DNA of 64,000 nt from Paralvinella palmiformis (lineage: Eukaryota; Annelida; Polychaeta; Terebellida; Alvinellidae): positions 234,501 to 298,500 of the forward strand of contig JAODUP010000159.1 in NCBI GenBank assembly GCA_025642065.1, written 5' to 3'. Below, piece after piece: positions 1 to 11,900 of this stretch. The position numbers were made by a program, and so were the translations under genes. Position 1 is the first letter of the stretch. Each line of letters starts with the position of its first letter. The notes under the pieces are model-generated. The model saw only the letters and a program-made list of their open reading frames with translations. It had not been told where the DNA came from and did no database searches.

Positions 1-195
1 ATCACAACTCACCCACTTAAGTATATAATGGTAGAATATTTGACATTACATTACATTTCAGACACACAAATCATCATAAATGATCTAACATAAATATTAC
101 AAGGACAGAAAATCTTGGGAGAGGAATTCCACCACAATTTGATATTCGTCCAGACACCGAATCATATCACTGATATAATATACTATGGTAAATAA

Positions 196-290
196 TCAAA
201 CACCTTGTGTAATCGTGAAAGTCATCGCTGATTACGATCACATTTAAAATGTAATCGATTACGATTACCGATTACGATTACTCCATGCCT
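196..290. repeat. AATCGATTAC-rich palindromic block at the end of the pogo-like copy
   Basis: GTGTAATCGTGAAAGTCATCGCTGATTACGATC is the reverse complement of a stretch at 39632-39664 with few differences. It is followed by TGTAATCGATTACGATTACCGATTACGATTAC. Its position next to the transposase relic suggests a terminal repeat, which is an inference. Confidence 0.5.
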
Positions 291-545
291 GATGTTTTGC
301 CACGGAAGAAAGACATGGAGCAAATGTGTTCCTAGTCTCTGACAACAATTAATTTCATCTTTTATTTCCCGGCTGGCGTGAAATTTCCGCGAGCTTTTCT
401 TAATCCTTGTTCTTCAACCACGTTGACACTACACGGAAAACCATATTGTTTAGCAATTTGAGTCTTAGGTTTCACTTTTTTTGTCAACTTTGTCAAGAGC
501 TGGCAACTTTGTGTCAATAGATACTGGTTTACGTTTGCTAGCCAT
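290..545 (-). pseudogene. pogo/Tigger-like transposase N-terminus (CENP-B type HTH), frameshifted
   Basis: On the minus strand an ATG at 545-543 opens MASKRKPVSIDTKL followed by ALDKVDKK. After a one-base shift in an A-run the reading continues as KPKTQIAKQYGFP. This is the layout of the CENP-B/pogo N-terminal helix-turn-helix found in Tigger-like transposases, which bind their terminal repeats and carry out cut-and-paste transposition. The frame stops at about 362. The catalytic DDE part is missing, so this is an internally deleted relic. The 5' leader of the same element continues at 955-1260 after a SINE insertion. An AATCG-rich end lies at 196-290. Confidence 0.65.
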
Positions 546-565
546 TGTGATATTTGATTACTGAT

Positions 566-954
566 CTTGTTGAAGTTTGGGGTAGAGATCCCTGGCTGTC
601 GCATTTGAATACTGATGGCTTTGTTGTTCGGGGGGAACCCCAGGTTGTCGCTTATTCGGCAAGCCTCTATGTTGGAGTGGTTGAGAAAACTCCTCCCCCA
701 CCACTCACAGGGGAGCAGTACGGAAAGATGGAGCCGAAATACCTTGAGGGTGGTCACTGCCAGAGTGTTTTAAGTCCTCAGGGGGTTTTTAACGTCCCCC
801 GTTATTTTAAATAATTCAGTCGAGGCGGTCACGATGTTGTGAGCCGAGAAATTAATCTCTGGAAAAGTTTAGACCTCTTACGGGGTTCGAACTTGTGACC
901 GTTGGCATCAAGTGCCGGGTGCTTAACTGCTAGGCCCCCGGGCTATCACTGTAT
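566..954 (-). mobile_element. tRNA-derived SINE (family C) inserted in the pogo-like element, with 9-bp TSD
   Basis: Flanked by direct repeats ATTACTGAT at 557-565 and 955-963. On the minus strand the head is tRNA-like: GGCCTAGCAGTTAAGC (box A) and AGTTCGAACCCC (box B). The body contains the block with TACGGAAAGATGGAG, GTGGTCACTGCCAGAGTG and GTTGTGAGCCGAGAAATTAA, shared with 39660-39900 and, more weakly, 26035-26160. The empty site in the pogo-like copy near 42020 confirms the boundaries. Confidence 0.8.
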
Positions 955-1260
955 ATTACTGATAGAAAATTTCTGATAAAAATCGTTGTTGTCAAGCCAA
1001 TCCAAAGTTCGCAGTTTATCATGCGCCACAATACACTTTGAAGTGACAGGTGTCAATATCTACTCACCATCTCTTGTCGAACTCTAATTTAACAATAAAA
1101 TTGTATGTTTCTGTCGTCAAAACAATGGAATTAAATTTGATTGTCATTTTCATAGTGGTTGTTACATTTACGATTGGAATTATTACAACGGTCGTTGAAC
1201 TGACAGACAATTGAAATTTCAAACATTGTATTTCGTTATAATCAGCGCGATTTATATTAA
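955..1260 (-). mobile_element. 5' leader of the same pogo/Tigger-like element
   Basis: Reading the minus strand, this stretch is clearly homologous to 41730-42030 on the plus strand. Shared blocks include GAAATTTCAATTG, ATGACAATCAAATTTAA and TTTTGACGACAGAAA. In the second copy the block runs straight into the MASK start codon region. Here it is separated from the start codon by the SINE at 566-954. Confidence 0.65.
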
Positions 1261-1639
1261 TTTAATACTACTGGCACCGAAAAATCAATTCGATTTAAGC
1301 AAATTTTCGTTGTAAACATTTTGTTATATCCTAGTTTCTTCCGAATGGACGTTTGGCTGGACCAGATATACCACTTCGAATTAAGATACCATTTCTTTAT
1401 TACCAACTTTTACTGTAGATATATAGATATATAAATAAATAGATAGATGTATAGATACATAATATTATTTAAAGACATTTAATTAAAATGTTAATTTAAA
1501 TCAATTCTCCATTAGTGTTGGAGTCCCCACTTTGTGGAAGAGGTTGTCGGTGCGTGATTCCATTCTCCCAAACAAGGAATGTTATGAAAAAGAGACTTCA
1601 CAAGGTGTTTCCATTCTCAGAAACAAAGTATGTCACGAA

Positions 1640-4245
1640 AAAGAGCCAGATAAACCACTCAATATGTGTATGTCAATCAGCCCGGAATAAAGTTGGATTA
1701 ATCTTGGATTACATACAAGAACATGGTTTTGACATTGTGGCCATGACAGAGACCTGGTTCCGTTCTGGGATCCATGACCAGAAAGCAAAAGGAGATATTA
1801 CACTATCAGAATATAAGCTAAGAAGTCTGTCGCGAGTTGGAAAATGCGATGATGGAATTGACCTGCTATTCAAGAAGACACTGTCTCTCTCGGAAAATGT
1901 TGACTTGACCAGTCCAGCTGTGTCTTGTCAAACTTGACGCTGTTACTTACTATTCGATTGATAGTGTTGTATCGGCCGCCAAAGGCTCCAAAGGGAACTG
2001 ATTTCTTCAGTGACTTCGCCGACATCATAGATAGGTACTCGCTCATGTCTGGACAACTACTTATTGTTGTGGAATAAAACATTCACTGGAATTGTCATGA
2101 AAATGCTACCACAAAAAGGCTTATTGACTTTTTGGACTCCACAAATCTGGTCCAATATGTGTCAGAACCTACCTACAAGGATGGTCATATCATAGACCTC
2201 GCCGTTACTCGTCAAGATGACAACATTGTACACATGACATCTGTACATTCCATGATATCTGATAATTTGGCCATACACATTCATCTGAATGTATCTAAAC
2301 CACCACAACTGACCAGAACAATATCCTTCAGAAAAATCAGAGCAATCGATCAAAATTGTCTAGCTGAAGTCTTCCGAGAGAGTGCAACCATAAGACCCCC
2401 TGCAATGGAACTCAATGCCATGGTGTGTCAGTACAATTTGACTTTGAGGACTGTTGATGAGTTAGGTACTTGATACAAATTTTCAACAGAACACAAACCA
2501 TCTTCAATTGGGTCATAGCACTATCCTTTGGTTCTCGGATGAGATTGAGGACACAAAGCAATAGCGCCGTAAACTTGAAAGGTTCTGGATACGGACTCGT
2601 CTAACTAGACATCGCCAGATGTACCAAACACAGAAACGACTCCTCAATGATTTGATGAACTCTGAAAAAGCGAAATACTTCAATGATAAAACAGGTGGCT
2701 GTGTTGGAAATCAGTCCACCCTGTTTAAACTGTTGATGAGTTAGGTACTTGATACAAATTTTCAACAGAACACAAACCATCTTCAATTGGGTCATAGCAC
2801 TATCCTTCCCACAGAGGATGAAATTCTGAAGGTAATAATTAAAACCTCAGATGCTACATGTTTTCTGGATCCTATACCAATCTGGCTGGTCAAAGCTCAC
2901 ATTGACATATTGCTCCCTACGATCACCAAGATAGCCAATGAATCTCCCCTGTGATAAAAAAAACCCTTGTAAAACCTGTTCTAAAGAAACATAGCCTTGA
3001 TTCAGAGTACTTAAAACTAAAGGCCAATCTCAAATATTCAGTTTCTATCCAAATTGATAGAACGATTTGTTGTGTCATGAATAACCAAATCTATGACCGT
3101 TAATAAGCTGCTACACAGGCCCCTACAATCGGCATACAGAGCGTTCAGTATAACGGAAACAGCTCTAATAAAGGTACAAAACGATATCCGTATGATGATT
3201 GATGATAAGAAGGCTGTCATCTTGTTTTTTTTATTATTTATCCGCTGCATTTGACACCGTCGACCACAATCTATTGTTATAACGTATGATGACCCGGTTA
3301 GGGGTTGGTGGAACTGTGCTTACATGGCTGAAGTCATATCTATCTGGTAGGAGTCAAAGAGTCAGCATAAGTGATGCATTTTCACTTGTAGCCACCCTAC
3401 TGTTTGGAGTCCCTCAGGGGTCGGTCCTAGGACTTATCCTTTTCACTCTCTATACATTTCCCATTGATGACATCGGACGAACACATGGTTTAAACGTTCA
3501 TTTCTATACCGACGATGCTCAGCTATACATGGCATTTGACCCTACTGACCATGAAGATACAACATAAGTACTCACTCAGTTTGAAAACGGTATCAGCGAT
3601 ATACGTATATGGTTGGTCGAAAACAAACTAAACCTTAATGGTGATAAGACTGAGGTCCTCATATTGACATTAAAATTACACAGATCCATTCACTGTATAT
3701 TACAGGTCGTGATTCGAGGAGCTCCCATTTCTCCGACACTAACAGTACGCAATCTTGGAGCTTTGTTTGACCAATCACTCACCATGGACAACTTTGTTAA
3801 GCACATTTATAAGGCTGCTTATTTCCAACTCCACAATATTTCATCCATCCGAAATTGTCTTTCGAACGAGTCTGCCGTCACATCTGTAGATGCTTTTATC
3901 AGTAGATGTTTGGACTACTGCAGTGCCCTGCCAGTTGGCACAACAGAACCATCTCTAGCCAACCTCCAACGAGTATAAAATATGGCAGCGCGATTTGTGA
4001 CTAAAAATAGAAAGAGAGACGACCTTACCTCCATACTCAGAGCACTCCATTGTCTTCCAACGATCTGCCACTTCATATCAAGAGCACGGAGAAATTAAAA
4101 CAACTTTAAATCTATGCTAAAGCTTCATTTGTTTACACAGGCATATGGCTGACAATATATAATGTAAATGTGTTTATTTCATATTGTTAAGCGCCCTTGA
4201 ACTGAGCATAAGGATATGTGGCGCTATAATAAGTGCTATGTTATT
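1640..4245 (+). pseudogene. CR1/L2-type non-LTR retrotransposon (LINE) relic with endonuclease and reverse transcriptase
   Basis: Endonuclease part: ARNKVGLILDYIQEH and DIVAMTETWF near 1675-1760; PPKAPKGTDFFSDFADI near 1975-2030 in another frame; then LVQYVSEPTYKDGHIIDLAV (2147 on). Reverse transcriptase part: AFDTVDHN (about 3245), GVPQGSVLG (about 3409), YTDDAQLYMAF in place of YADD (about 3508), and NKLNLNGDKTEVLI (3623). The C-terminal part has FISRCLDYCSAL (3893). Several frameshifts and stops break it, so it is not coding. It ends in a GGCGCTATAATAAGTGC-type tail. A 78-bp block is duplicated inside it (2451-2528 and 2730-2807). Confidence 0.85.
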
Positions 4246-4255
4246 ACAAATCCTT

Positions 4256-4330
4256 TATTAGGGTTTTACAGACGTATTATTTGGGATATTACTGTCTAGG
4301 CCCTCACTGGCTCCTGTTTTATTAAATGTA

Positions 4331-4395
<65 letters not shown>

Positions 4396-4440
4396 TATTG
4401 TTATTATTATTATTATTAGTAGTAGTAGTAGTATTCCCAC
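4256..4440 (+). repeat. LINE 3' tail fragment followed by (ATT)n/(AGT)n microsatellite
   Basis: The block AGGGTTTTACAGACGTATTA... to TTTTATTAAATGTACATT resembles 49018-49110, where AGGGTTTTTACAGATAC and TTTATTAAATATA occur in the same order. Both end in an ATT run, as expected for CR1/L2-type LINE 3' ends. The microsatellite covers about 4327-4433. Confidence 0.5.
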
Positions 4441-4654
4441 TGGCTCCAAATAACAAACAATGGCATTAACTTCGAGTGTGTAAAAACGGACCAGAGAATA
4501 AAAGACGAGCACAGAGGAACAATGAGTAATAGAAAACTAAAACATTATTTAATATTTTGCAGAAAATTCTTTGTACTCGTCACTAGTATAAGGCTATAAT
4601 TTGTTAAACTCGACGTGTAACGATCAACTATAATACAAATATTCGTAATATTTC

Positions 4655-4706
4655 TTTTATGATTTCTTGAGCTCGATTCTCTTCGAGGATATTGACGCCA
4701 TAGAAG

Positions 4707-4754
<48 letters not shown>

Positions 4755-4790
4755 ATTATTGTTATTAGTAGTAGTATTATTATTGAAGGC
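4655..4790 (+). mobile_element. 3' end fragment of an L2-type LINE with (ATT)n tail
   Basis: GCTCGATTCTCTTCGAGGATATTGACGCCATAGAA followed by a long ATT run is the same 3' end, in the opposite orientation, as the antisense LINE at 7962-8952. It is 5' truncated, which is normal for LINE insertion. Confidence 0.6.
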
Positions 4791-4794
4791 TAAT

Positions 4795-5601
4795 ATGGTA
4801 CTTAATCAGATTTAATGCGGTATACAAAATAGCCAAATATACCACTGAATAACGACACAAGCAATAATAAAATAGATAATGACCGTTATAAAGAGGAGTC
4901 ATATTTATATTATTTAATGATTTCCTAAAGCAAAATTACAGAATCACACATCCTTCACATTAAAAGCCGCGATCGTAACATATTATACATCACAACTGCT
5001 CACCGATGGCGATGAAGTCTTGTTTTGTGTACCCACACTTCCCCTAATTCCCTCTTCCTACATTATATATAGCTTGTAGGCCTACTAATAAGACAAAATG
5101 CAATTATTTGGGTTCCAGATTGATTTATGCGCCCCCCCCACACACACACACAGTCACGTACACACGCACACACACACACACACACATACTAGGATGAATT
5201 TAATGTCCAGTTGTATATTGCTATGTAGCTCAGACAAAAGAAATCAGAAGAAATTAGACCAAGGTTTTACCTTTCCTATCAGTGATATAACCAAGAATAT
5301 AATTTATATTCTATATTTAGTCGCAGCAGAAAGCCGTAATCTCAGTTACGTGACTGTAAATCAAATCACGCAGGGATTGTATATAAATAAGTGATTCTGA
5401 TCAACACACACACACACACACACACACTTGATCCACAGCAAAGTGGCCAGTTGTGGTGTCATATGGTACTTTTTTTCTCTCTGTATTTCGGCTTTCTGTA
5501 CGCAAGCTAGATACAACGGTTCCCTCTGGACGTGATACATATGTCACGTACAAAAGGCTGATTAGCCGGTAGCTAGGCCCCTAAGGCTGATGAGTAGCCC
5601 A

Positions 5602-5650
<49 letters not shown>

Positions 5651-7280
5651 TTAGAGCCTAATATTTATATAGATATACTAGATACAACACCATGCCTCAG
5701 AAATATTGTGACTGTTGTTATATCTATATATAACATGTATTACTATTGTTGATCACATTTTTTTAAACAATTGTTTTAATATTAAACACCTGACAATTAA
5801 TGCATATTTATTAATAAGAGTTTTTTTATAACTATCTCTAAATTATTAATTTCTGTAGTTATTAATAATAACCTATTATCGCTATTATGTTGCATTCATA
5901 TTTTAATATATCCTATTACCAATATTTAATATATTGATTTATTTTATTTATTAATATTCTGCATCATTATTGTTATTTTTGTTTGAAGTTATAATTTAAT
6001 AGCTATATATATAGTTATGTGCCAGGAACAAATTTGGATGTGACTTTAAATAAAATGTGGCCAGAATTATTTCGTCTGAATTAAAGATACAAAATATTGC
6101 CGATAATGTTTACAGTTATTTAGTTGAGATGCCTATATTTCACATAACGCAGGCATATGTAGTTTGCAGCAACTATGTCGTTTGTAGAATATAAAATGTA
6201 CACTTAGATATTGCTTTTTATTTTACGTGAAATAAATATAAAATTAACAAAAAACCTTTAGTATCCCCATTATCAATAAATGTTAAAGACTTATTGTACA
6301 AAGACAGCCGAATGTCTAATATTGTATGCTGATGTATACTACGTCACGGAATATTTATATTAATATTCAAAGAAGTGTGCTCTTAATTTTTTTATACATT
6401 AATAATTAATTTCGAACTCAATTTTGATGGTGGTAAACATTTTATTACTAAGCACTAATATATACCAATATCGTAAATATTAAAAAAAAATAATAATTGA
6501 GTAAAGGCACGTAATTAATTACTGAAGTTGAGTCATTTACAATGAGATAGATAAGCAACTGTCAAAGGAAGGCTGCAAGGGATTTTTATAGGTCAGTGTC
6601 ATCTACGGGTCATAGATTAGTATTAAGTACGGTCCGTTCATTTATTGAGATTAACGTTTTAATGAGAGGGACGGATTAGAGCACGTTGTTGGTATGCTAT
6701 ATTGCCAGTCATGACTCTTAAATATAATTCGTGTCACCGAGAAAGTCTATGATATAAATCCTTGACAAGAGAAATTGATAACTATTATGATCATATCCTA
6801 GATCCAGAAGACAAATATTAACCTAGGATGTTAGGATTTAGGAAGATTATTGAGTCTAATGGAGCTGTTTGATAAATGATGTGAGCTGAGCGTTCTAGAG
6901 GTCTGTGCCTAATCCATATATAAAATAAGCTATATATAGGCCATGTTTGGACTGAGTATACCACTTCCTCTTATAATAACTATATTGAATTTAATAACAG
7001 CACCGACGATATTTCTTCTATATTTAGCATAATTATTAATTACTTCATCTTTACCTGATGTTGTATAAAGATAATAACATTAAGATGATTACTTACACAA
7101 GCAATATATATTATAGTCATCTTGTTACTGTGCTTATCTAAGCCGCGGACGCTTTATGTCATTATGGCTTGTCTGTAAGCCACATCATCATCATCATCAT
7201 CATCACCATAGATGTCCATATATTTGTTATATATAAGATAGATTATTATCGTATATTAGGTTATAATACTACTAACTTCC
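4795..7280. other. AT-rich intergenic DNA
   Basis: No gene seen. It contains CA runs at 5140-5190 and 5405-5427 and a (TA)n run at about 5605-5646. The rest is anonymous AT-rich sequence with many short stops in all frames. A (CAT)n run lies at about 7182-7205. Confidence 0.7.
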
Positions 7281-7388
7281 GGCCGATTCAGATTAGTGCA
7301 ACTCCTACAGTGTCAATTACTCGTATATCTGCTCCTAAAACCTAATAGATGATTTAAACGACGACTATGCCATCTAGCGGAAATCCAT

Positions 7389-7673
7389 TTGCAGGTCGAT
7401 TCCAGAAGGCTCGCTTATAACCTTTGGTATTTGTCTGATAATTTATTGGCTGTTGTTGTGTTGAACCGTCTGATTAAAAACGTTATTCGTGAAGCTACAG
7501 ACGCAGAAACTGGTTCACCTGTTGATAAATTGTCTATTAAGCTTCCTAAATGGCTGAGTTTTTTGCCAGTAATTACACATTTATTTGCTGTTGTTTACGA
7601 AGTTTTCTACACCGATGATTTGCAACATGGCGCATTTGACTTTGAAATATTTTATACCAATCTTCTCATTTAA
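7389..7673 (+). CDS. Unrecognised open frame, possible exon or retrocopy fragment
   Basis: About 94 codons are open, containing LNRLIKNVIREATDAETG and PKWLSFLPVITHLF. I do not recognise the family. It is not a simple repeat and its composition looks more like coding sequence than the surroundings. It has no good ATG start, but TTTGCAG at 7388-7394 could be a splice acceptor. It is followed by TAA and AT-rich DNA. It could be a lone exon, a transposon piece, or chance. Confidence 0.2.
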   Translation: MQVDSRRLAYNLWYLSDNLLAVVVLNRLIKNVIREATDAETGSPVDKLSIKLPKWLSFLPVITHLFAVVYEVFYTDDLQHGAFDFEIFYTNLLI

Positions 7674-7961
7674 CGGCTTACACATACATAACTGTAGTTT
7701 TATACAATATATCATCCTTTAATTGTAATATCTGATATTTAGCACCTTGGAGCCTGAACAAGAAGTTGTACATTCGTTACCGTGACAACCTTTGAGCAAA
7801 TGAATATTCATTAATCATGTGGACAGGTCTGACACGAAACCATTTGAACAGCAATAACTCTGTTATTATGTGAGAACAACGGCCTTATATTGAAACTTAC
7901 GTGTCTGAGATAATTATATTTTATATGTTTTATTTTCTATGGTTCATTATCTGATATTTAA

Positions 7962-8952
7962 TAATAATAATAATTACAAAAATTCTATAGCGCCAATATC
8001 CTCGAAAAGAATCGACCTCAGTGGCGCCACCTAGTGGAGGGATTTGGTAAACTCGTAGTCCCGGTACAATGCAAAGTTCATCAACAATGATCAGATGGAC
8101 AGGAAACTTAGGAAGGATAAGCGAATCTGAAAAGGTGAGTTTTCAAATGGTGACGGAAAGAAACTATGCTATTTGATGACTTAACATGTTCAGAGAGTGA
8201 ATTCCAAAGAGTAGGGACAACAACTGAAAAAGCACGAGTCCCAGCATGAGTTTTAACCCTGGCAACAGACAACAAGTGAAAAGCAGATGAACGGAATTCT
8301 CTGGGCTAGGGTGCCAGTGAAGAGATGTCAGAAGTGGGACAGACTGGGGAAAACCGAGGAGACCACGTGACAACCCTAGCTAAGCAGTTCTGAACAAACT
8401 GAAGTTTTAGAACATCCTTAGATGCGATGTTATAAAGAAGAGAGTTGCAGTAATCAAGCCTACTAGTAATCAAGCCTACTTGGCGACTGAAAGAGAAATA
8501 TAGCACCGAATACGGCGAAGATCACGAATATGATAGTAGCAGTAGTGTCATGTCAGAGAAATATGTTTTCTGAAATTAAAATCGCTATCAAATGTAACAC
8601 CAAGATTACGTAGAGTGTCTGATGGTGTGATGCTATAACTGAGGATGTTCGTAGGGAAGAAATGAGTTAAGTTTACTTCGTTGTCTGGATGTACCTATAA
8701 TGATGAAATCTGTTTTGTTGGCATTAAGCCTAAGTTTATTGTTTGTCACCCAGCCAGAGATATCACTGAGACAGTCACCAAGTTGTTTAAGGGAAAGATC
8801 AGTGTCTGCTGTAGATAAATATATATATACTTTGGGGTCATCTGCAAATAAATTATGGTATAATTTGTGGCTGTGAATAAGTGAGCTTAGTGGTATTGTA
8901 TACAGAATAAACAATAGTGGTCAAAGAACAGAGCCTTGGGGAACACCGCAAA
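7962..8952 (-). pseudogene. Antisense L2/CR1-type LINE relic, C-terminal half of reverse transcriptase
   Basis: On the minus strand GVPQGSVL at about 8945 leads into FILYTIPLSSLIHSH and LFADDPKVYIYLSTAD, which is the catalytic FADD site. Then come NNKLRLNANKTDFIIIGTSR and, after frameshifts, LDYCNSLLYNIASKD and LQFVQNCLARVVT. It ends at 7962-8010 in GGCGCTATAGAATTTTTGTAA and an ATT run. The element is 5' truncated at the reverse transcriptase and is disrupted, so not functional. The Asp pair of the active site is still visible. Confidence 0.8.
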
Positions 8953-9439
8953 ACAAAGCCACTGACCTTGAAAAACATTTTCTTATTTTTATTGATTGAA
9001 ACCTATTTATTAAGAATTACCTGCCAGCTTCAGCCGTCTCGGGTGATGATGAAAAATGACATTCCCCGAGTGACATTCCTATCCACCAACAAAAAATAAA
9101 GAAGAGGTTATATTCAGCGCAGTCAGTGTTCTAAAATTGTTATAAAAATTTGTTAGTTGATATGTTCTCGTAAACCAAACAACAAATTGTATATTTACCA
9201 ACAAGTAGCCTGTATTTTTCCCAGCCAGTTCATTGTTTACGAGGCGTTGCCCACGCACAAACCACACTCGATCTCTGGATCACGCACTGACCATACTTCG
9301 CGGAAGTCGTCTATTCTTCACAAATTGCACCCAGACAAATGCGAATTTCGAGATTTTATTAACAATCTATCAATCAATTTACAACAAGGTAACCGAATAT
9401 ATCAGCGATCACGTGATTGTAGGAGAGTAACACTAATAT

Positions 9440-9572
9440 AAAATTGATTGTGGGATGATATTTCAATACCGACATCTCTTGAAAAATTCAAATCTGTTCT
9501 TAATCGCTTTTCTGGGTAAATATCCATTGTATGCACCTTGCAGTAAGGATGTGTGATTAAATTTACATTTTC

Positions 9573-9610
<38 letters not shown>
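9440..9610 (+). mobile_element. LINE 3' end fragment with (AAT)n tail
   Basis: GATGATATTTCAATACCGACATCTCTTGAAAAATTCAAATC reads as a typical C-terminal LINE stretch (WDDISIPTSLEKFKSVLNRF), followed by an AT-rich tail and an AAT run at 9576-9609. The stretch just upstream (9100-9440) has short open frames that I could not assign. Confidence 0.4.
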
Positions 9611-9612
<2 letters not shown>

Positions 9613-9619
9613 GTATTGT

Positions 9620-11115
9620 CATAATAAATTCACTTCAAATGACATACAATTTGTTTGATTTGTTTAATTCTTTGATTGTTTTATAATATAATGTAATGTA
9701 TAATTTAGTGACCCCTCAACACTGAAATATGGCGCTAGAGATGTTCATATTAAGTCAGAATGACACCGTTCTTAATCAGTTAGCATCTTCTCTTTTATGA
9801 CTTGAGATACGTTTACTCATCATCTCTATCTCGGCCTTGAGAGCACCCCGAGTTTGTTGACTCGGTGGGCTTTCTTTTACATCTCAAGGAGAAAAACAGG
9901 AAAGGTTTTATATTTTGTAGATAAAGCGGCTTTAGTATAGGATGTGGTAATTAGGGTTGAGTGATTATAACAGAGTTAGATGATTGATTTTTTTCCCGTT
10001 TACATCGTATATCGCAGGTGGAAGTAAATAAAACAACAACATTTAATAGATATAAACAAATCATCAACTTCCTATATCATCAACTGGCTTGTTTATTTAT
10101 TATTATAGATCTCAGATTTAATTTCTGTGACCTTGGATATGAAATAATGGAAATAATGCGCATGGGAGAACTCGGATCCAGGTTATATTTACGTCCGACA
10201 CACCCGTGCGCGTACACACACACACACACACGCACACGCACGCGCACACACGCACGCACACAAGGGATAGATAAAACAATGATGGCTTGTGACCTTGTCA
10301 TTTGTTAATGGATGAAATTCCGTTCTCTGTCGAGATGGACGTATTGTCCTCGGAGAAGAAGCTATCACTCGCCGCCAATTTGATGGAAATATTTAGTCTC
10401 CTGAGACTAGATTAGGCTCTGATAAGGTGACCAGATATTGGCTATTTAAAGTAACTCGTCGAAATAACAGGTAACAAGCTGAATGTTGATTGAGGTAACA
10501 GAATTTATGTTGATGTATCCATCAAGGTGGACGTTGTTAATTGACGTAATGGATATGTCCAATATATAGAAAGGCACAGGATTAAGCACATCCTTCATAG
10601 AATGTAATATATGGGCATAATAATGTGATAAGAATTATTAAAATAAGCCATATTATATATATATTCCAAAGGATTTGTTTTATATATCAAAGTCTCAGTC
10701 ACAGTTGATAACCTGATAGAGAGACATCCCAGAGAGAGACAGAGAGAGACAGTGGTCTATTAAATACTTATTTCGAAATACCCATTTGTGTATCAAAGCA
10801 TTGTGTAATAGTAAATAGTCGTTTATTTTGGATAAGTCGTGTGGGTCATTGTTAGAAATCTGAATTGTCGAACTAAAGAGACGAAATACAAGCCGACATT
10901 ATTGTTGTTGTTGTTGTTGTTGTTGTTACTGCTGTTTAAATGTCTTTCATCTTCACTTTATCGAAGCCATCAATTATTTATTACTAATCAGATGTTATCT
11001 TATTTTAGCTAGACCTTTATATGACATATATCGTGAGCTGTCTGTGTGTCGCCCTGCGAAAGGTCTACCTTTGGGTGCTCAACCTTTAGATGGCTGTACG
11101 AAACTAATAACAATG

Positions 11116-11170
<55 letters not shown>

Positions 11171-11373
11171 GGGGATAGGGTCTGTGTACTAATGGTTTCT
11201 ATATATGATGTGAGTGTAGCCAAACCTTTACAAGATATAATAAGGGCTACTGATGCTTTGATTAGAAACAATCTTAGATTACACGTCGCCCGTTTATTGT
11301 TTACATCCTTTCGAGATATCGTCTTTCCTTAAGGGGATAACGGAAAACGTATTAGGGGGAAAACATTGTCTAA

Positions 11374-11404
<31 letters not shown>

Positions 11405-11690
11405 AAATACACACATTTATATATAGCTCCTAAACACCTACACATTCTCACTCTTTTTTCCCTATCATCTGTCAGGTTGTTGTTGTTGTTTTTTTTTTGT
11501 TTTTTTTGGGGGGGTATTTTATTATCTTGGAGGATAGTTGATGATTCTAGGGTATTTAATAATTGTGCTGTATTTAAGAATTGCCGGGTATTTTATAACA
11601 TCAGGGTATCTGACTGTTGCTGGATGTTTGGTGATCGACAGATAAAAGAAGTCGTATAAGTAGGTAAGTCACGCCAGATTTAGACTTTCA
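9620..11690. other. Intergenic DNA upstream of the nAChR-like gene
   Basis: No gene recognised. It contains a mixed CA/CG run at about 10207-10260, a (GTT)n run at about 10903-10926, a (TA)n run at about 11118-11166, a CA run at about 11376-11400 and T/G homopolymer runs near 11490-11515. The open frames in this stretch are translated repeats. Confidence 0.7.
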
Positions 11691-11699
11691 CAGACAAAC

Positions 11700-11900
11700 G
11701 CGATAATATTCGTGTCTTCACGGTAACTAAAACTCATCCCGTTCATTTCCGGTCCCGGCCGCTTCCACAGGTCTTAATCCCTGCCGGATGTGACGTAATG
11801 CCGCGTCGTTTACCAACGAGGTCATCCGACGTAATGGCGCCTGAGACAAACATAATCTGTGATTTATAAAAGGCCGGGAGAACAAGTTGGCGGACGATCG
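11700..11900 (+). promoter_or_regulatory. Probable core promoter of the nAChR-like gene (TATA box plus CRE-like site)
   Basis: This is a CpG-rich patch in an AT-rich region, upstream of coding exon 1. It contains TATAAAAGG at 11865-11873, which would place transcription start near 11895-11900. A TGACGTAA CRE/bZIP-like site lies at 11791-11798, with a second GACGTAA about 40 bases further on. The implied 5' leader is about 850 bases. A potential leader donor (GGTGAGT near 12077) is present, so the leader may itself be spliced. The start site is inferred, not shown. Confidence 0.45.
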
